NCBI RefSeq assembly: GCF_002218065.1
Contig: NZ_BDUB01000001.1
Coordinates: 2,321,031-2,385,030 of the forward strand
Reading direction: 5' to 3'
Length of the DNA stretch: 64,000 nucleotides
Origin: Nodularia sp. NIES-3585
Lineage (GTDB): Bacteria; Cyanobacteriota; Cyanobacteriia; Cyanobacteriales; Nostocaceae
The notes beneath the pieces were generated by a model. The model worked only from the letters and a program-made list of their open reading frames with translations. It made no database searches and was not told where the DNA came from. Shown here in pieces: positions 52,919 to 61,982 of this stretch. Every line of letters starts with the position of its first letter. The first letter of the stretch is position 1. The position numbers were made by a program, and so were the translations under genes.

Positions 52919-54631
52919 ATGAAATATCGGGGTTTTCATATCTCTCTGGCGGCACCACGCCAGCTGTCAGCCAAAAATTTTCGCCTTTTGTTTAACAGTC
53001 ATAGCGGATCTACTTTACCCTTGCGAGCCGGACTAACGGCTTTGTTAGTTGTATCTGCTGGTTCCGTATTACTGACTAGTCAGGCAAATGCTGGTGCTAC
53101 TCACCAACAGGTAATTGCCTCGACTTTAATGGCGCAAGTTCCTACATCTGCGACAGTAATTTACGTTAATCCAGAAACTGGTGCAGATACAACTGGTGTT
53201 GGTACAACCGCTGCTGCACCCTATAAAACTATTACTTTTGCTCTCAGACAAGCCCAAGCAGGTACAGTTATTCAACTAGCACCGGGGACTTATAACAGCG
53301 AATCTGGGGAACAGTTTCCTTTGTTGCTCAAACCAGGGGTGACTCTACGGGGTGATGAATCTAGTAAAGGGCAAGCCATTTTAATTACTGGTGGTGGGTT
53401 TTACACTAGTGTTACCTTTGCTAGACAAGATATTACAATCTTGGCTAGCGAAAATTCTACCGTTGCTGGTTTAACTGTGAGTAACCCAAATCAGCGTGGT
53501 ACTGCTGTTTGGGTAGAATCAAGTAATCCAACTATCACAAATAATACTTTCACTAACAGTTCCAGAGAAGGTGTTTTTGTGACGGGTACAGGTAGACCCA
53601 AAATTGAAAATAACCTGTTTGTGCAGAACCGAGGTAACGGGATTTCAGTAACTAGAACTGCCCAAGGTGAAATTCGCAATAACTTGTTTCAAGATACAGG
53701 TTTTGGTCTAGCTATAGGTGGTACTTCCACACCCCTAATTGAAGGTAACCAAATAGTCCAAAACCAAGATGGTTTGTTTATCTCAGAATCGGCTAGACCT
53801 ATATTGCGTGGGAATGTCATTCAAAACAATAAGCGGGATGGTATTGTGGCAACTGTCAATGCTCAACCTGACTTGGGTACCAATGAAAATCCTGGGGGCA
53901 ATCTCATTCGTGGTAATACTCGTCATGATCTAAATAATGCCACCTCTCGTAATACGATCCTCGCGATTGGCAACGATATTGATCAGAGTCGCATTTCTGG
54001 GCAAGTAAATTTCGTAGCGGCCACTGTTGACCTACCCACTGGTCAGAGTGCCTTTAGAGATGTGCCTGAAGGTTATTGGGCAAAAGTTTACATTGAAGCC
54101 TTAGCCGCTCAAAATATTATTGCAGGCTTTCCTGACGGGACTTTCAAACCCAATGACCCTGTAACCCGCGCTCAATTTGCCACCATTGTTACCAAAGCTC
54201 TCACACCACCAATGAAACGTGGGGGGATTAATTTCAGAGATGTAGCCAGCAATTTCTGGGCTTACGGTGCAATTCAATCTGCTTACCGGAGTGAATTTCT
54301 AGCAGGCTATCCTGATGGTAGATTTCAACCACAGCAGCAAATTCCTAGAGTACAAGCACTCGTTTCTTTAGCCAACGGTCTGGGTTTCACTGCCAATAAT
54401 CAGAATGCTTTGGCTTTTTACAGTGATTCTGCCCAGATTCCTAATTATGCAATTGGCCCGGTAGCTGCGGCAACTACACGACAATTAGTGATTAACTATC
54501 CCACAGCTAGACAACTCAATCCTAATCGTGCCGCAACTAGAGCAGAAATTGCTGCCTTTGTTTACCAGGCACTAGTTAATGCTGGACGTGTCGAACCAAT
54601 TCCTTCACCCTATTTGGTAACAGCTCAGTAA
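52919..54631 (+). CDS. DUF1565/beta-helix protein with SLH domains
   Basis: 570 residues. Signal-anchored N-terminus with a helix near 36-58; residues about 75-370 form a DUF1565/parallel beta-helix domain (VIYVNPETGADTTGVG, followed by repeats NTFTNSSREGVFVTGTGRPKIENN and so on); residues about 375-560 hold three SLH repeats (FRDVPEGYWAKVYIEALAAQNIIAGFPDGTFKPNDPVTRAQFA; FRDVASNFWAYGAIQSAYRSEFLAGYPDGRF; ...). SLH domains attach to peptidoglycan-linked polymers. Likely a cell-surface or outer-membrane associated protein. Confidence 0.93.
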   Translation: MKYRGFHISLAAPRQLSAKNFRLLFNSHSGSTLPLRAGLTALLVVSAGSVLLTSQANAGATHQQVIASTLMAQVPTSATVIYVNPETGADTTGVGTTAAAPYKTITFALRQAQAGTVIQLAPGTYNSESGEQFPLLLKPGVTLRGDESSKGQAILITGGGFYTSVTFARQDITILASENSTVAGLTVSNPNQRGTAVWVESSNPTITNNTFTNSSREGVFVTGTGRPKIENNLFVQNRGNGISVTRTAQGEIRNNLFQDTGFGLAIGGTSTPLIEGNQIVQNQDGLFISESARPILRGNVIQNNKRDGIVATVNAQPDLGTNENPGGNLIRGNTRHDLNNATSRNTILAIGNDIDQSRISGQVNFVAATVDLPTGQSAFRDVPEGYWAKVYIEALAAQNIIAGFPDGTFKPNDPVTRAQFATIVTKALTPPMKRGGINFRDVASNFWAYGAIQSAYRSEFLAGYPDGRFQPQQQIPRVQALVSLANGLGFTANNQNALAFYSDSAQIPNYAIGPVAAATTRQLVINYPTARQLNPNRAATRAEIAAFVYQALVNAGRVEPIPSPYLVTAQ

Positions 54632-54641
54632 AACTCCCAGC

Positions 54642-54677
54642 TTTGACATCCTTGTGATTTACCGAGGGTGTCAAAGT
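54642..54677. terminator. Hairpin between convergent SLH and DUF3493 genes
   Basis: CTTTGACA(TCC...)GGGTGTCAAAG stem, about 11 bases after the SLH stop, and 10 bases before the DUF3493 stop. It could serve both directions, without a long T-run. Confidence 0.55.
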
Positions 54678-54686
54678 AACATCTAT

Positions 54687-54947
54687 CTATGAACGTTTTT
54701 GCTCCCAGCGCCAAAGAAAAATCATCAGAGCTAGAACTCCGATTTGAACAGCCAAATTAGATCCAGCGTGATTAACATCTCGTCCAGCAAGGACTTGAAA
54801 GAAGAAAATAAATGCCCCAATTAAAGCAGATGCACCAAAACCGATATAGATAAATTGTCGCAAACCACGATAGGGTGTTGCCATCTCGGCTTTGAGGCGA
54901 GAGTATTGTTCAGGATTCAGGCGTGATTGAGGATTTGGTTTGATCAT
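54687..54947 (-). CDS. DUF3493 membrane protein
   Basis: 86 residues. A basic N-terminus (LNPEQYSRLKAEMATPYRGLRQFIYI) and two transmembrane helices. The family is found in cyanobacteria and chloroplasts. Function unknown. Divergent from tRNA-Thr by 33 bases. Confidence 0.85.
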   Translation of the reverse strand: MIKPNPQSRLNPEQYSRLKAEMATPYRGLRQFIYIGFGASALIGAFIFFFQVLAGRDVNHAGSNLAVQIGVLALMIFLWRWEQKRS

Positions 54948-54980
54948 GGGTAAATAATGCTATAATGTTTTGCTGTACGC

Positions 54981-55052
54981 GCCGATGTGGCTCAGTGGTA
55001 GAGCAGCTGATTCGTAATCAGCAGGCCACGGGTTCAAATCCCGTCATCGGCT
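54981..55052 (+). tRNA. tRNA-Thr (anticodon CGT)
   Basis: A 72-base cloverleaf: acceptor GCCGATG/CATCGGC, D arm GCTC/GAGC, anticodon stem GCTGA/TCAGC with loop TTCGTAA giving anticodon CGT, T arm ACGGG TTCAAAT CCCGT and discriminator T. CCA is not encoded. Confidence 0.95.
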
Positions 55053-55485
55053 TGAGTCGAATGACTGAACAATACTTCACTCCAGGTATTGTCCCATGTA
55101 AAAGGGGTATATTTTTTCTAGCGCGATCGCTTACTCTGGGATTTTAGGAAAAGTATGCTCAATGCGAGCGATCGCGCTGAATTATCAATTCGCGCTATAC
55201 TTCCAAAACCATCCCGGCAAATCGCGGCCTCAGCAATTGGCTAATTTCCACTTGAGTCTGTTGAGAAGTAATTAACTTTACTTTTTGTAAATTTTCTGGG
55301 AAAAAAAGACTGAAAATTTAGTTGCATCTGTGTTCGACATTTACAATATTTCAAGTAATAATGTCAGGTAGTAAAAAAATGCGACCTAGCTGGAAAAGTT
55401 GTGAGTTCCAGCTAGATCGAAGTTATTTATTCATAATAATCGTCTTTACTTTCAGTTTCTGAAAGTAATTTTTTTGTGGGCAAGT
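55053..55485. other. Intergenic sequence, duplicated from 35330 on
   Basis: From about 55268 it matches 35333-35555 (TTTACTTTTTGTAAATTTTCTGGGAAA..., the CTAGCTGGAA hairpin and the ACTTTCAG hairpin). 55053-55267 has no match seen and no gene. Confidence 0.65.
55373..55415 (-). terminator. Terminator of PEP-CTERM gene 2
   Basis: CTAGCTGGAA/TTCCAGCTAG perfect stem (55386-55415) with a T-run on the minus strand. Copy of the hairpin at 35441-35486. Confidence 0.8.
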
Positions 55486-56124
55486 TTATTGAGGAATAGT
55501 CTTGCGACGGCGAGATACAGCCATACCTGCGGCTACTATGCCCAAGCCCAGTAGTGTAGCTGGCTCAGGAACAGAGGCGGTGGCGCTGAAAATACCAGAA
55601 TAACTTTCTGTAATACCACCATTATTAATTGCGTTCACAACAAAAGCTCGATTACCCTGTGCTTGAGTAGTCCAAAAACCTTTTCCCTGGAATTCTTCAC
55701 CAAAACTATCAGTATAAATACCTTGCAAAATAACCTCTATTGGAGTAGAAATACTTAAGCTTTCACCTACTAAGTACGAAGCAGAGGTCAATTTAAAAAA
55801 GCTTCCGTCGGATAAGGTAAAGAATGGTGTCACTGTTTCAAGAGGGTCGAAGCTGGAAATATTATTCAGTGTGCCTAATGTGGCACCAGCGAAAATACCA
55901 AAGCTTGATTGAATATCAAATTCTTTGGGGTCATCGAAGATGAGAGAATTGTTTGTCAAAGTAAGCTGGGAGTCACCTGCACCTACAAAAGAAAACCTAT
56001 TTGCTGGAAGTTGTTCTAGTGCAACAGCAGAACCAGTAGGGGTGAAAGTTGCAGCAGCAGCTAGAGGTATAGCGGCTAATGTGGCAACAGCACCTTTGAA
56101 TAAATTGGATTTAGATGTGATCAT
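55486..56124 (-). CDS. PEP-CTERM sorted secreted protein 2
   Basis: 212 residues. Signal peptide nearly identical to the gene at 35556 (MITSKSNLFKGAVATLAAIPLAAAATFTP), a diverged middle domain, and a nearly identical C-terminal VPEPATLLGLGIVAAGMAVSRRRK. So both ends and flanks are conserved while the secreted domain has changed. A TAGGAG ribosome binding site precedes the ATG. Confidence 0.93.
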   Translation of the reverse strand: MITSKSNLFKGAVATLAAIPLAAAATFTPTGSAVALEQLPANRFSFVGAGDSQLTLTNNSLIFDDPKEFDIQSSFGIFAGATLGTLNNISSFDPLETVTPFFTLSDGSFFKLTSASYLVGESLSISTPIEVILQGIYTDSFGEEFQGKGFWTTQAQGNRAFVVNAINNGGITESYSGIFSATASVPEPATLLGLGIVAAGMAVSRRRKTIPQ

Positions 56125-56792
56125 TTGAGACTCCTATAGGAACAATAGAAAACGGTATATTTTCGGTTTTGTTATGCACCAACATACATTGACTGCCACT
56201 AATAAATTTTTATACGTGATATGGCTTAGTGGTTAGTCGAATATTTCCTTATCACTTTTAGTAGATTTACATAAATTCAGTAAACTTGCAATACCTCTAT
56301 ATACTCTTGAACTATACAGGAATAAATAAAGAGATTTCTTCATTTTTAATATATTTCTCTAAAATAAAAATCTAAATGATACATTGATGGTAAGCTGAGA
56401 CGCTTTTAATTATTCAGCTTGAAGAATGCATGGCAAGGCTTTTATGCTCCAAGAAGTACAATTTAGAGACGCGACAGCTTAGGAAAATTTTCAATATATA
56501 CTTATACGAAAATACTTAAATTCAACACTTGCTACTATGTATAATCTAATTTTTCCTCTGTCTGCGGATGAATTTATCTTCTATCTACGGATATAGATAA
56601 ATTAGACACATTGCTAAGTGTATACATAAAAACTTACAAGCTTTAATTATCTCCTATTTAGCTACGGAGATTTACACAGGAACAAACAGGCAGCCCAAGA
56701 GGTTTCGTTTACGCATGGCTACGCTCAAGGCTAAAAACTCATAGTAGCAATGCTAAGTCTCTACAAGGAATTGGGGAAAATGTCACGAATTA
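56125..56792. other. Intergenic part of the second duplicated segment
   Basis: Matches 36204 on (CTCCTATAG, ACATTGACTGCCACTA, TTTTAGTAGATTTACATAAAT, TTTACA near 56660) with many substitutions. No gene. Confidence 0.65.
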
Positions 56793-57125
56793 TTCAGCCC
56801 CATAAACTTGAGGCCAAGTTGTAATTACAAAAACTACAACTGCGGCGATCGCCAACACGCCTTAAATCAAATTTCCCATCAGCGAACAGACTATAATTCT
56901 TATACCAGCCTTAACGGCTAAACATAATTGACGACAGTAAATAAATTTACCAATAACTGCTACTAGGAAAGACCCTAATAAAATTTCTCACAAGGGTTTA
57001 CCGAAAGTTAGCGTCGGTACTAAACCCAAAAACCCCATAATTGCGCCAATCTGTCCCCACTTACTAGCACCTACTTTTTTTCTTCCTAAGTAGCTAGCTA
57101 ATAATTCCACGCCGATGCTGAGGGG
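56793..57125 (-). pseudogene. Decayed DUF456 gene copy
   Basis: Alignable with the DUF456 gene at 37073-37420. Against that gene, a glutamine codon (CAA in the segment AATTTGATTCAAGGC) has become TAA at 56862-56864, a 12-base deletion is present near 57030, and many substitutions occur. The 5' portion (the first 60 or so codons) is absent, because the copy ends at about 57125 next to the aldolase gene. Confidence 0.85.
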
Positions 57126-57151
57126 CAAAAAATCCAAATTCCAGAGGCAAT

Positions 57152-57928
57152 ATGCAAGTTATATCTCAAGAAAAGCCGAATATACCCCAACCTCCAACAT
57201 TTACTTCTATTAAAGAAGAACGCCAGCATCGGAAACAGCGCCTCACAGCAGCATTACGCCTTTTTGCGCGCTATGGTTTTGATGAAGGTATTGCAGGACA
57301 TATTACAGCACGCGACCCAGAACACCCAGAACATTTTTGGGTGAACCCCTTAGCGATGCACTTTAGCTTAATTAAAGTTAGTGACCTGATTTTAGTTAAT
57401 CAACAAGGTGAAGTGATTCAGGGCAATTACCCAGTAAATCAAGCAGCTTTTGCGATTCATTCTCAAATTCACGCGGCTCGTCCCGACGTAGTAGCAGCAG
57501 CTCATGCTCATTCAGTATATGGCAAAAGCTGGTCTAGCCTTGGTCGCCTCCTTGATCCCCTCACCCAAGATGCTTGCTCCTTTTACCAAGACCACAGCCT
57601 GTTTAATGACTATACAGGTGTGGTTTTGGAACTGGAAGAAGGTCAACGTATTGCCCAAACATTAAGCACCAATAAAGCTCTGATTCTCCAAAACCACGGA
57701 TTACTGACAGTTGGTCACTCAGTTGATGAAGCTGCTTGGTGGTTCATCACAATGGAGCGTTCTTGTCAAGCTCAATTACTAGCTGAGGCTGTTGGCAAAC
57801 CTTGTCCAATTAAACCTGAGTATGCTAGTTTGGCACATTCTCAGGTGGGGTCACATTATTTGGGTTGGTTTAGTTTTCAACCCTTGTATGAGATGATTGT
57901 GCGACAAGAGCCAGACTTGCTGGAGTGA
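57152..57928 (+). CDS. Class II aldolase/adducin family protein
   Basis: 258 residues. N-terminal helix, then the family core: GFDEGIAGHITARDPEHPEHFWVNP, metal-binding His pair in AAHAHSVYG, and NHGLLTVGHSVDEAAWWF with a further His. Zn-dependent aldol cleavage of a phosphorylated sugar is the family activity; specific substrate unknown. The start ATG at 57152 follows AGAGGCAAT. It ends inside the next gene, which runs the other way (59-bp overlap). Confidence 0.93.
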   Translation: MQVISQEKPNIPQPPTFTSIKEERQHRKQRLTAALRLFARYGFDEGIAGHITARDPEHPEHFWVNPLAMHFSLIKVSDLILVNQQGEVIQGNYPVNQAAFAIHSQIHAARPDVVAAAHAHSVYGKSWSSLGRLLDPLTQDACSFYQDHSLFNDYTGVVLELEEGQRIAQTLSTNKALILQNHGLLTVGHSVDEAAWWFITMERSCQAQLLAEAVGKPCPIKPEYASLAHSQVGSHYLGWFSFQPLYEMIVRQEPDLLE

Positions 57929-58889
57929 AAGCGAACTTTTTTTGTTGGCGCTTGAGGACTCCTGCTGCACCTAAAGCACCAAAAGCCAACATCCCCAGTA
58001 CAGCGCCAGGTTCGGGAACTGATTGAGGACCCAGTGCTACAAGTGCTGCGTCTGCTATCAGCCGATGAGTAGCTGTTGTCGGATGGATACCGTCCCAAAA
58101 CAAATACTCATCAGGATTAGAACATTGGGTAAAGTTGCCTGTGGCTAATATGACTTCAATTGGTTGTTCTAAGCAACTATCAGTCACATTTGTCAACCCA
58201 AATTCTCCGCTATTCTTCGTAATTTGGCTAATTAAAGAATTAACATCGAACAGATTGATATTGAGGTTTGGTTGCTGCTGACTTAAACTTTGGAAACTTT
58301 GACCCAAGGCAAAATTATGTAATCCAGTCAAAAAGTTGAGTGGAACAGAAGCATCAGTATCCTTAGTCAGGGGGGTATTTCCTAAATCAGGCAAGTTAGC
58401 TATTAAAAAGTTTTTAGCCCCAACAGCGGCTAGTTCAGCCAATGCTGCTACTAAATTATCAACTGGTGGAATCACCTCTTGAATACCAGCGCCGAGATAA
58501 TCGTTAGCGCCAGCGGATATGATATAAAGTCCATCTGCATCAGCTTGGAAATTAGGGAATGCTGAAAAAGATTTTATCTGCTGGGTTAATCCTGGCAAAC
58601 TTTTATTAAGAGTATTCAACTCTCCGGTTGTAGAACCAGCAACACCAAAGTTAGTTGTCTTTAATCCCAAATCCTCTGCAAGATATTCCACCCAGACTGG
58701 TCCATTGGAAAAACGGCCTTCAAAGTAGGGTTTAGGGGGAATTTTATTCTGGGTAATTTTGAAAAAGTTACCATCATCAACAGTACTGTCACCAAATACG
58801 AAAACCTGACTGAAAATTGCCGCTGAAGCTCTCAGCGGCAACATAACGGAAAAAAGGACGAATCCTGCCGCTAGAAGTTGTTTTCTCAT
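57870..58889 (-). CDS. SGNH/GDSL esterase-lipase with PEP-CTERM motif
   Basis: 339 residues. Signal peptide (to about 24), GDSL block VFVFGDSTVDDG (Ser35), a block with Gly/Asn (SAGANDYLG) and the catalytic Asp266/His269 in FWDGIHPTTATHR. A PEP-CTERM motif VPEPGAVLGMLAFGALGAAGVL is followed by KRQQKK but then 21 more residues, which is unusual. This extra tail is coded where the gene overlaps the convergent aldolase gene by 59 bases. Confidence 0.92.
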   Translation of the reverse strand: MRKQLLAAGFVLFSVMLPLRASAAIFSQVFVFGDSTVDDGNFFKITQNKIPPKPYFEGRFSNGPVWVEYLAEDLGLKTTNFGVAGSTTGELNTLNKSLPGLTQQIKSFSAFPNFQADADGLYIISAGANDYLGAGIQEVIPPVDNLVAALAELAAVGAKNFLIANLPDLGNTPLTKDTDASVPLNFLTGLHNFALGQSFQSLSQQQPNLNINLFDVNSLISQITKNSGEFGLTNVTDSCLEQPIEVILATGNFTQCSNPDEYLFWDGIHPTTATHRLIADAALVALGPQSVPEPGAVLGMLAFGALGAAGVLKRQQKKFAFTPASLALVAQSSHTRVEN

Positions 58890-59287
58890 GTTGATTTTGT
58901 GGTGTATTCTGCCGCGTCTTAAGTTTTAGAGATATTTATGAAGAGTTAAGGGTGCGTTGGGCTGTGCGACAACATACCGTACTGTGAACAGACATCAAGA
59001 ACTAAAACTGGTGTAATGCGTGAGCTTATTCGCGGATTATCAAGGAAAGTGAGGAAAAGTGAGTAATTGTTAGCTTATTAAGTGCTATTGATTAACCCTA
59101 GATGAATATTTTTTAATATAGCTGAAAATATTTGTGTCGAGTTACTTGTTGCACGGGTTCACTACTGCTTGCAATAATAAAGTTAAAAATCAGGAGAACT
59201 TTGAGAATAAATCGAGAAATTTTCCTGATTTTTACTGTCAACATCCATATTACCAATTTGCTAAAGGTAAAATGCCAAGATTTGGCT
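58890..59287. other. Intergenic sequence
   Basis: No gene supported. It should contain the esterase promoter (minus). An 87-codon plus-strand frame starting at 59134 overlaps the SLH-lipoprotein gene antisense and shows no protein character. Confidence 0.4.
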
Positions 59288-60673
59288 TTATTGGGAATTA
59301 TTTAACTTCAAAGCCTCAGCCGCCGATATCCCCTCACCTAAAGTGCCGAAGTAACCCAAAGCCGCAGCAGCTTCAGCACGAGAAACTGGTTTTTTAGGTT
59401 GAAACAGGGTTGTATAGCCAAATACCCGGCGAATGTTCGATTGTTCACCATTTTGGAAATCAGCCAGCACTGCGCGTAATGCCTTGGGGTCAATTTTTCC
59501 TGTATCTTGAAAACCCCAGGTTTGATTAACTGCTTCTAAATTGGCCGCAGGTAAGGCTTGGCGAGTATCTAAGGGGATTTTCCACAAAATTAAATGTTCC
59601 CGTGTCAGTGGTGCTTCAGGACGAAATAGAACTGCCGTAGAGTCACCAGACAAAGGACTAGGGATTAGCCCAGTTTCAGCTAACCCTTGAATGACTGGAA
59701 AATCAGGGTCTGTTCGCGATACATCACTAAAAGCAGTAGATTGAGTGCTTTCGGATGCCAAGCGAATCTGTTTAGCTGGATTATTAGCATACATGGCATT
59801 GTTAGCAGCAACTAACCAACGGGCATATTCTCGGCGAGTCACGTTTTTACTGGGTTCAAATGAGTTACTGTTGGCATCATTAGAGCTGCTCTTAACATCC
59901 TGGGACTTTAAAGACAAAACACCCAAAGTGGCTAAGTCTTCGATGGCTTGACGCAGTTCTGGGGGTGCTTGGTTGAGATCGTTGAATTTTTGATATTTTG
60001 GTGTAGCTGTTGCAGTTGTTTCGCTACCGGATGTGTTATTTTCTGGCTGCGTCGCCACATTATCAGGTAGTGGCGGACCAAGCACATTTGGATTGCTGGT
60101 TTGAGAACTTCCCGTTTCGGTAGGTTTTGCTGTTGCAGTGCTATTAGGTATATATTCAATAACTAATGCAGTCGCTGTTTGTGGTTGATCAGGTTTGGGG
60201 TTAGTCACTGATTGTGGCTGAATGGACACTTTCACCTGCAAATCTTGGCGACGTGCTTCAAAGGTATTTGCTAAATCATCTCTAGGCTGTTGTAAAATTT
60301 GCCAGTCATTTTGCTGAAACTGGTCACTATAAAAGCTAGTAATAAAATTGCTGGGGTCAGAACTCAGCCAGCGAGTGACTACGCTATTTTGTGTACCCAT
60401 TTCAGGTGTGACTGACTCTAATTGAGCATTGGGATACAAAGGGATATTTCGGGGAAAATCAGATGGTAATTCAACTTTTGGTTCTTTTTGCCTTGGTTGC
60501 GGTTCATTTGGCTGAGATTGACCAAAAATTACTGGGTTATCTTGTTGTAGCCTGGGATCTGCCGCCAAAGACTGTTCTAAGGTTTTGGCGGTGGGGTTGT
60601 TACCACAAGCTGTTAAAGAAGTAAATAAAACAGCCAAACTCAGTAAGACAGCTGGACGTTTACAGATAAGCAC
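59288..60673 (-). CDS. S-layer homology domain lipoprotein
   Basis: 461 residues. Lipoprotein signal with lipobox LTAC (Cys23), a Pro/Gln-rich linker, a DUF-type domain (NIPLYPNAQLESVTPEMGTQNSVVTRWLSSDPS), a Ser/Thr/Asn-rich linker, then SLH-like repeats (EDLATLGVLSL ... NVTRREYARWLVAAN; FSDVSRTDPDFPVIQGLAETGLIPSPLSG ... LTREHLI; RVFGYTTLFQPKKPVSRAEAAAALGYFG). Anchors to the envelope. Function unknown. Confidence 0.92.
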   Translation of the reverse strand: MLICKRPAVLLSLAVLFTSLTACGNNPTAKTLEQSLAADPRLQQDNPVIFGQSQPNEPQPRQKEPKVELPSDFPRNIPLYPNAQLESVTPEMGTQNSVVTRWLSSDPSNFITSFYSDQFQQNDWQILQQPRDDLANTFEARRQDLQVKVSIQPQSVTNPKPDQPQTATALVIEYIPNSTATAKPTETGSSQTSNPNVLGPPLPDNVATQPENNTSGSETTATATPKYQKFNDLNQAPPELRQAIEDLATLGVLSLKSQDVKSSSNDANSNSFEPSKNVTRREYARWLVAANNAMYANNPAKQIRLASESTQSTAFSDVSRTDPDFPVIQGLAETGLIPSPLSGDSTAVLFRPEAPLTREHLILWKIPLDTRQALPAANLEAVNQTWGFQDTGKIDPKALRAVLADFQNGEQSNIRRVFGYTTLFQPKKPVSRAEAAAALGYFGTLGEGISAAEALKLNNSQ

Positions 60674-60880
60674 AGGAAATCACAAATTACGTGTCAATTC
60701 CTACCCTAGCGCAGACTGTCAGAACTAGGTGAAAGTCAAACAATAAAAGCTTAAGGTATAACCCACAGGTGTTCTTAAAGCTTTGAGCGTGAAAATTTTA
60801 GTTTTTGGATTTGGGATTGCTCTTTCGCTTCAAGCCCCGCCCCTTGTGAGCGGAACAAATCGAAAATTGATTGACCTCTC
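60674..60880. other. Intergenic sequence
   Basis: Upstream region of the SLH lipoprotein gene, no feature. Confidence 0.4.
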
Positions 60881-60889
60881 CCCGACCTA

Positions 60890-61900
60890 AAGGTACAGGA
60901 ATTCAAAACGCTCACCGATCATTTGAGGTGCTAAACTAGGATTAAATCCATCCTTAGCATCACCCAAAGAGGGGAAAGGATAACGCTCATTGAAGTTGAG
61001 TTGCAATCGATTCCAAAAAGTATTCAGCGGGATTTAGTAAGCTTAATACTTTAATACACGGAAAATATCAGTATGAGGCAACTCCAAAAATTTAGCGTAA
61101 ATTTATTCTGCCTGCGGACTAAAGCTGTAGGTAAGATGTTCGAGTATCGCTGCATTTGCCCACTCCAAAAATTTAGCGTAAATTTATTCTGCCTGCGGAC
61201 TAAAGCTGTAGGTAAGATGTTCGAGTATCGCTGCATTTGCCCAAGGATCTGTAAGGCGGATTTCTGGGTAAATAATGCTTATGTTGCCGTTAAAATTTCT
61301 TTGGAACTTGGGAGAGTAGTAAGTGCTAACTCAGGAGCTAAAATTACAGGTTGTACAGGTGGTGCGTAATTGGCTGTGGCTGTTTTTGCATTTCTCCCCA
61401 TGATTCGTTTTTGGAAGTCCCTAATACTTCTGGATATGCGCCTTGTGTTCCTAAAGTACCAATTGATAAATTTGGTTTTCTAGACAAAGGTACTGCGGGT
61501 TTTTCGAGATGAGGAGACTGTACAGGATCTAATTGGCGTTCGCCAGTGACTAGGGGTAGCTGTCTGATTCAGGCTAATTCACCCTGTTGAGATCACAATT
61601 TGTCTAGGAATAGGAATAGTTTTAATAACTCCTGGCTATTCGTATACAAAGAGCAGTAAATTTGATCTGGCGCTGCACCAATGTCCCCACATCAGTATAA
61701 AAATTTTCATCTGATGGCTTTGATGTAAGATTTGAAATTAGGGAAAATTGGGGCTGATATTCAGCAGTTAGGCTAGTTTCTGGCACATAAGCTAGACAAA
61801 AGGCAGTAAAAATCTGAAAAATAAGTGTCTCATGTCCAAAACGCCAAGCAGATAGGAGTATGAAAAATCTAAAATAGATATTAAATTGAAGAAAATCAAC
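60890..61900 (-). pseudogene. Degraded minus-strand gene with 81-bp tandem duplication
   Basis: Parts of this region translate to sensible protein-like segments that are broken by stops and shifts. On the minus strand these are an N-terminal region at 61630-61900, a Pro-rich segment (TGERQLDPVQSPHLEKPAVPLSRKP, about 61440-61560), a segment YPEIRLTDPWANAAILEHLTYSFSPQAE before a stop (about 61190-61270), and a C-terminal segment FWNRLQLNFNERYPFPSLGDAKDGFNPSLAPQMIGERFEFLYL ending at about 60890. No intact gene remains and no family is recognised. The exact repeat 61081-61161/61162-61242 lies within it. Confidence 0.55.
61081..61242. repeat. Perfect 81-bp tandem duplication
   Basis: 61081-61161 and 61162-61242 appear identical; 81 bases is 27 codons and keeps the frame on either strand. 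Identity suggests a recent event. Confidence 0.9.
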
Positions 61901-61982
61901 GACAATCGACAACCGTCAGTCCATTCTACTTTCTGTTAAGCGAAGCGTCGCCAGGTTGTTACCAGTGCTGAAACACGATTAC

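Noticed and set aside
59134-59397. 87-codon plus-strand frame
   Set aside because: Its 3' third is antisense to the SLH lipoprotein gene, which is well supported.
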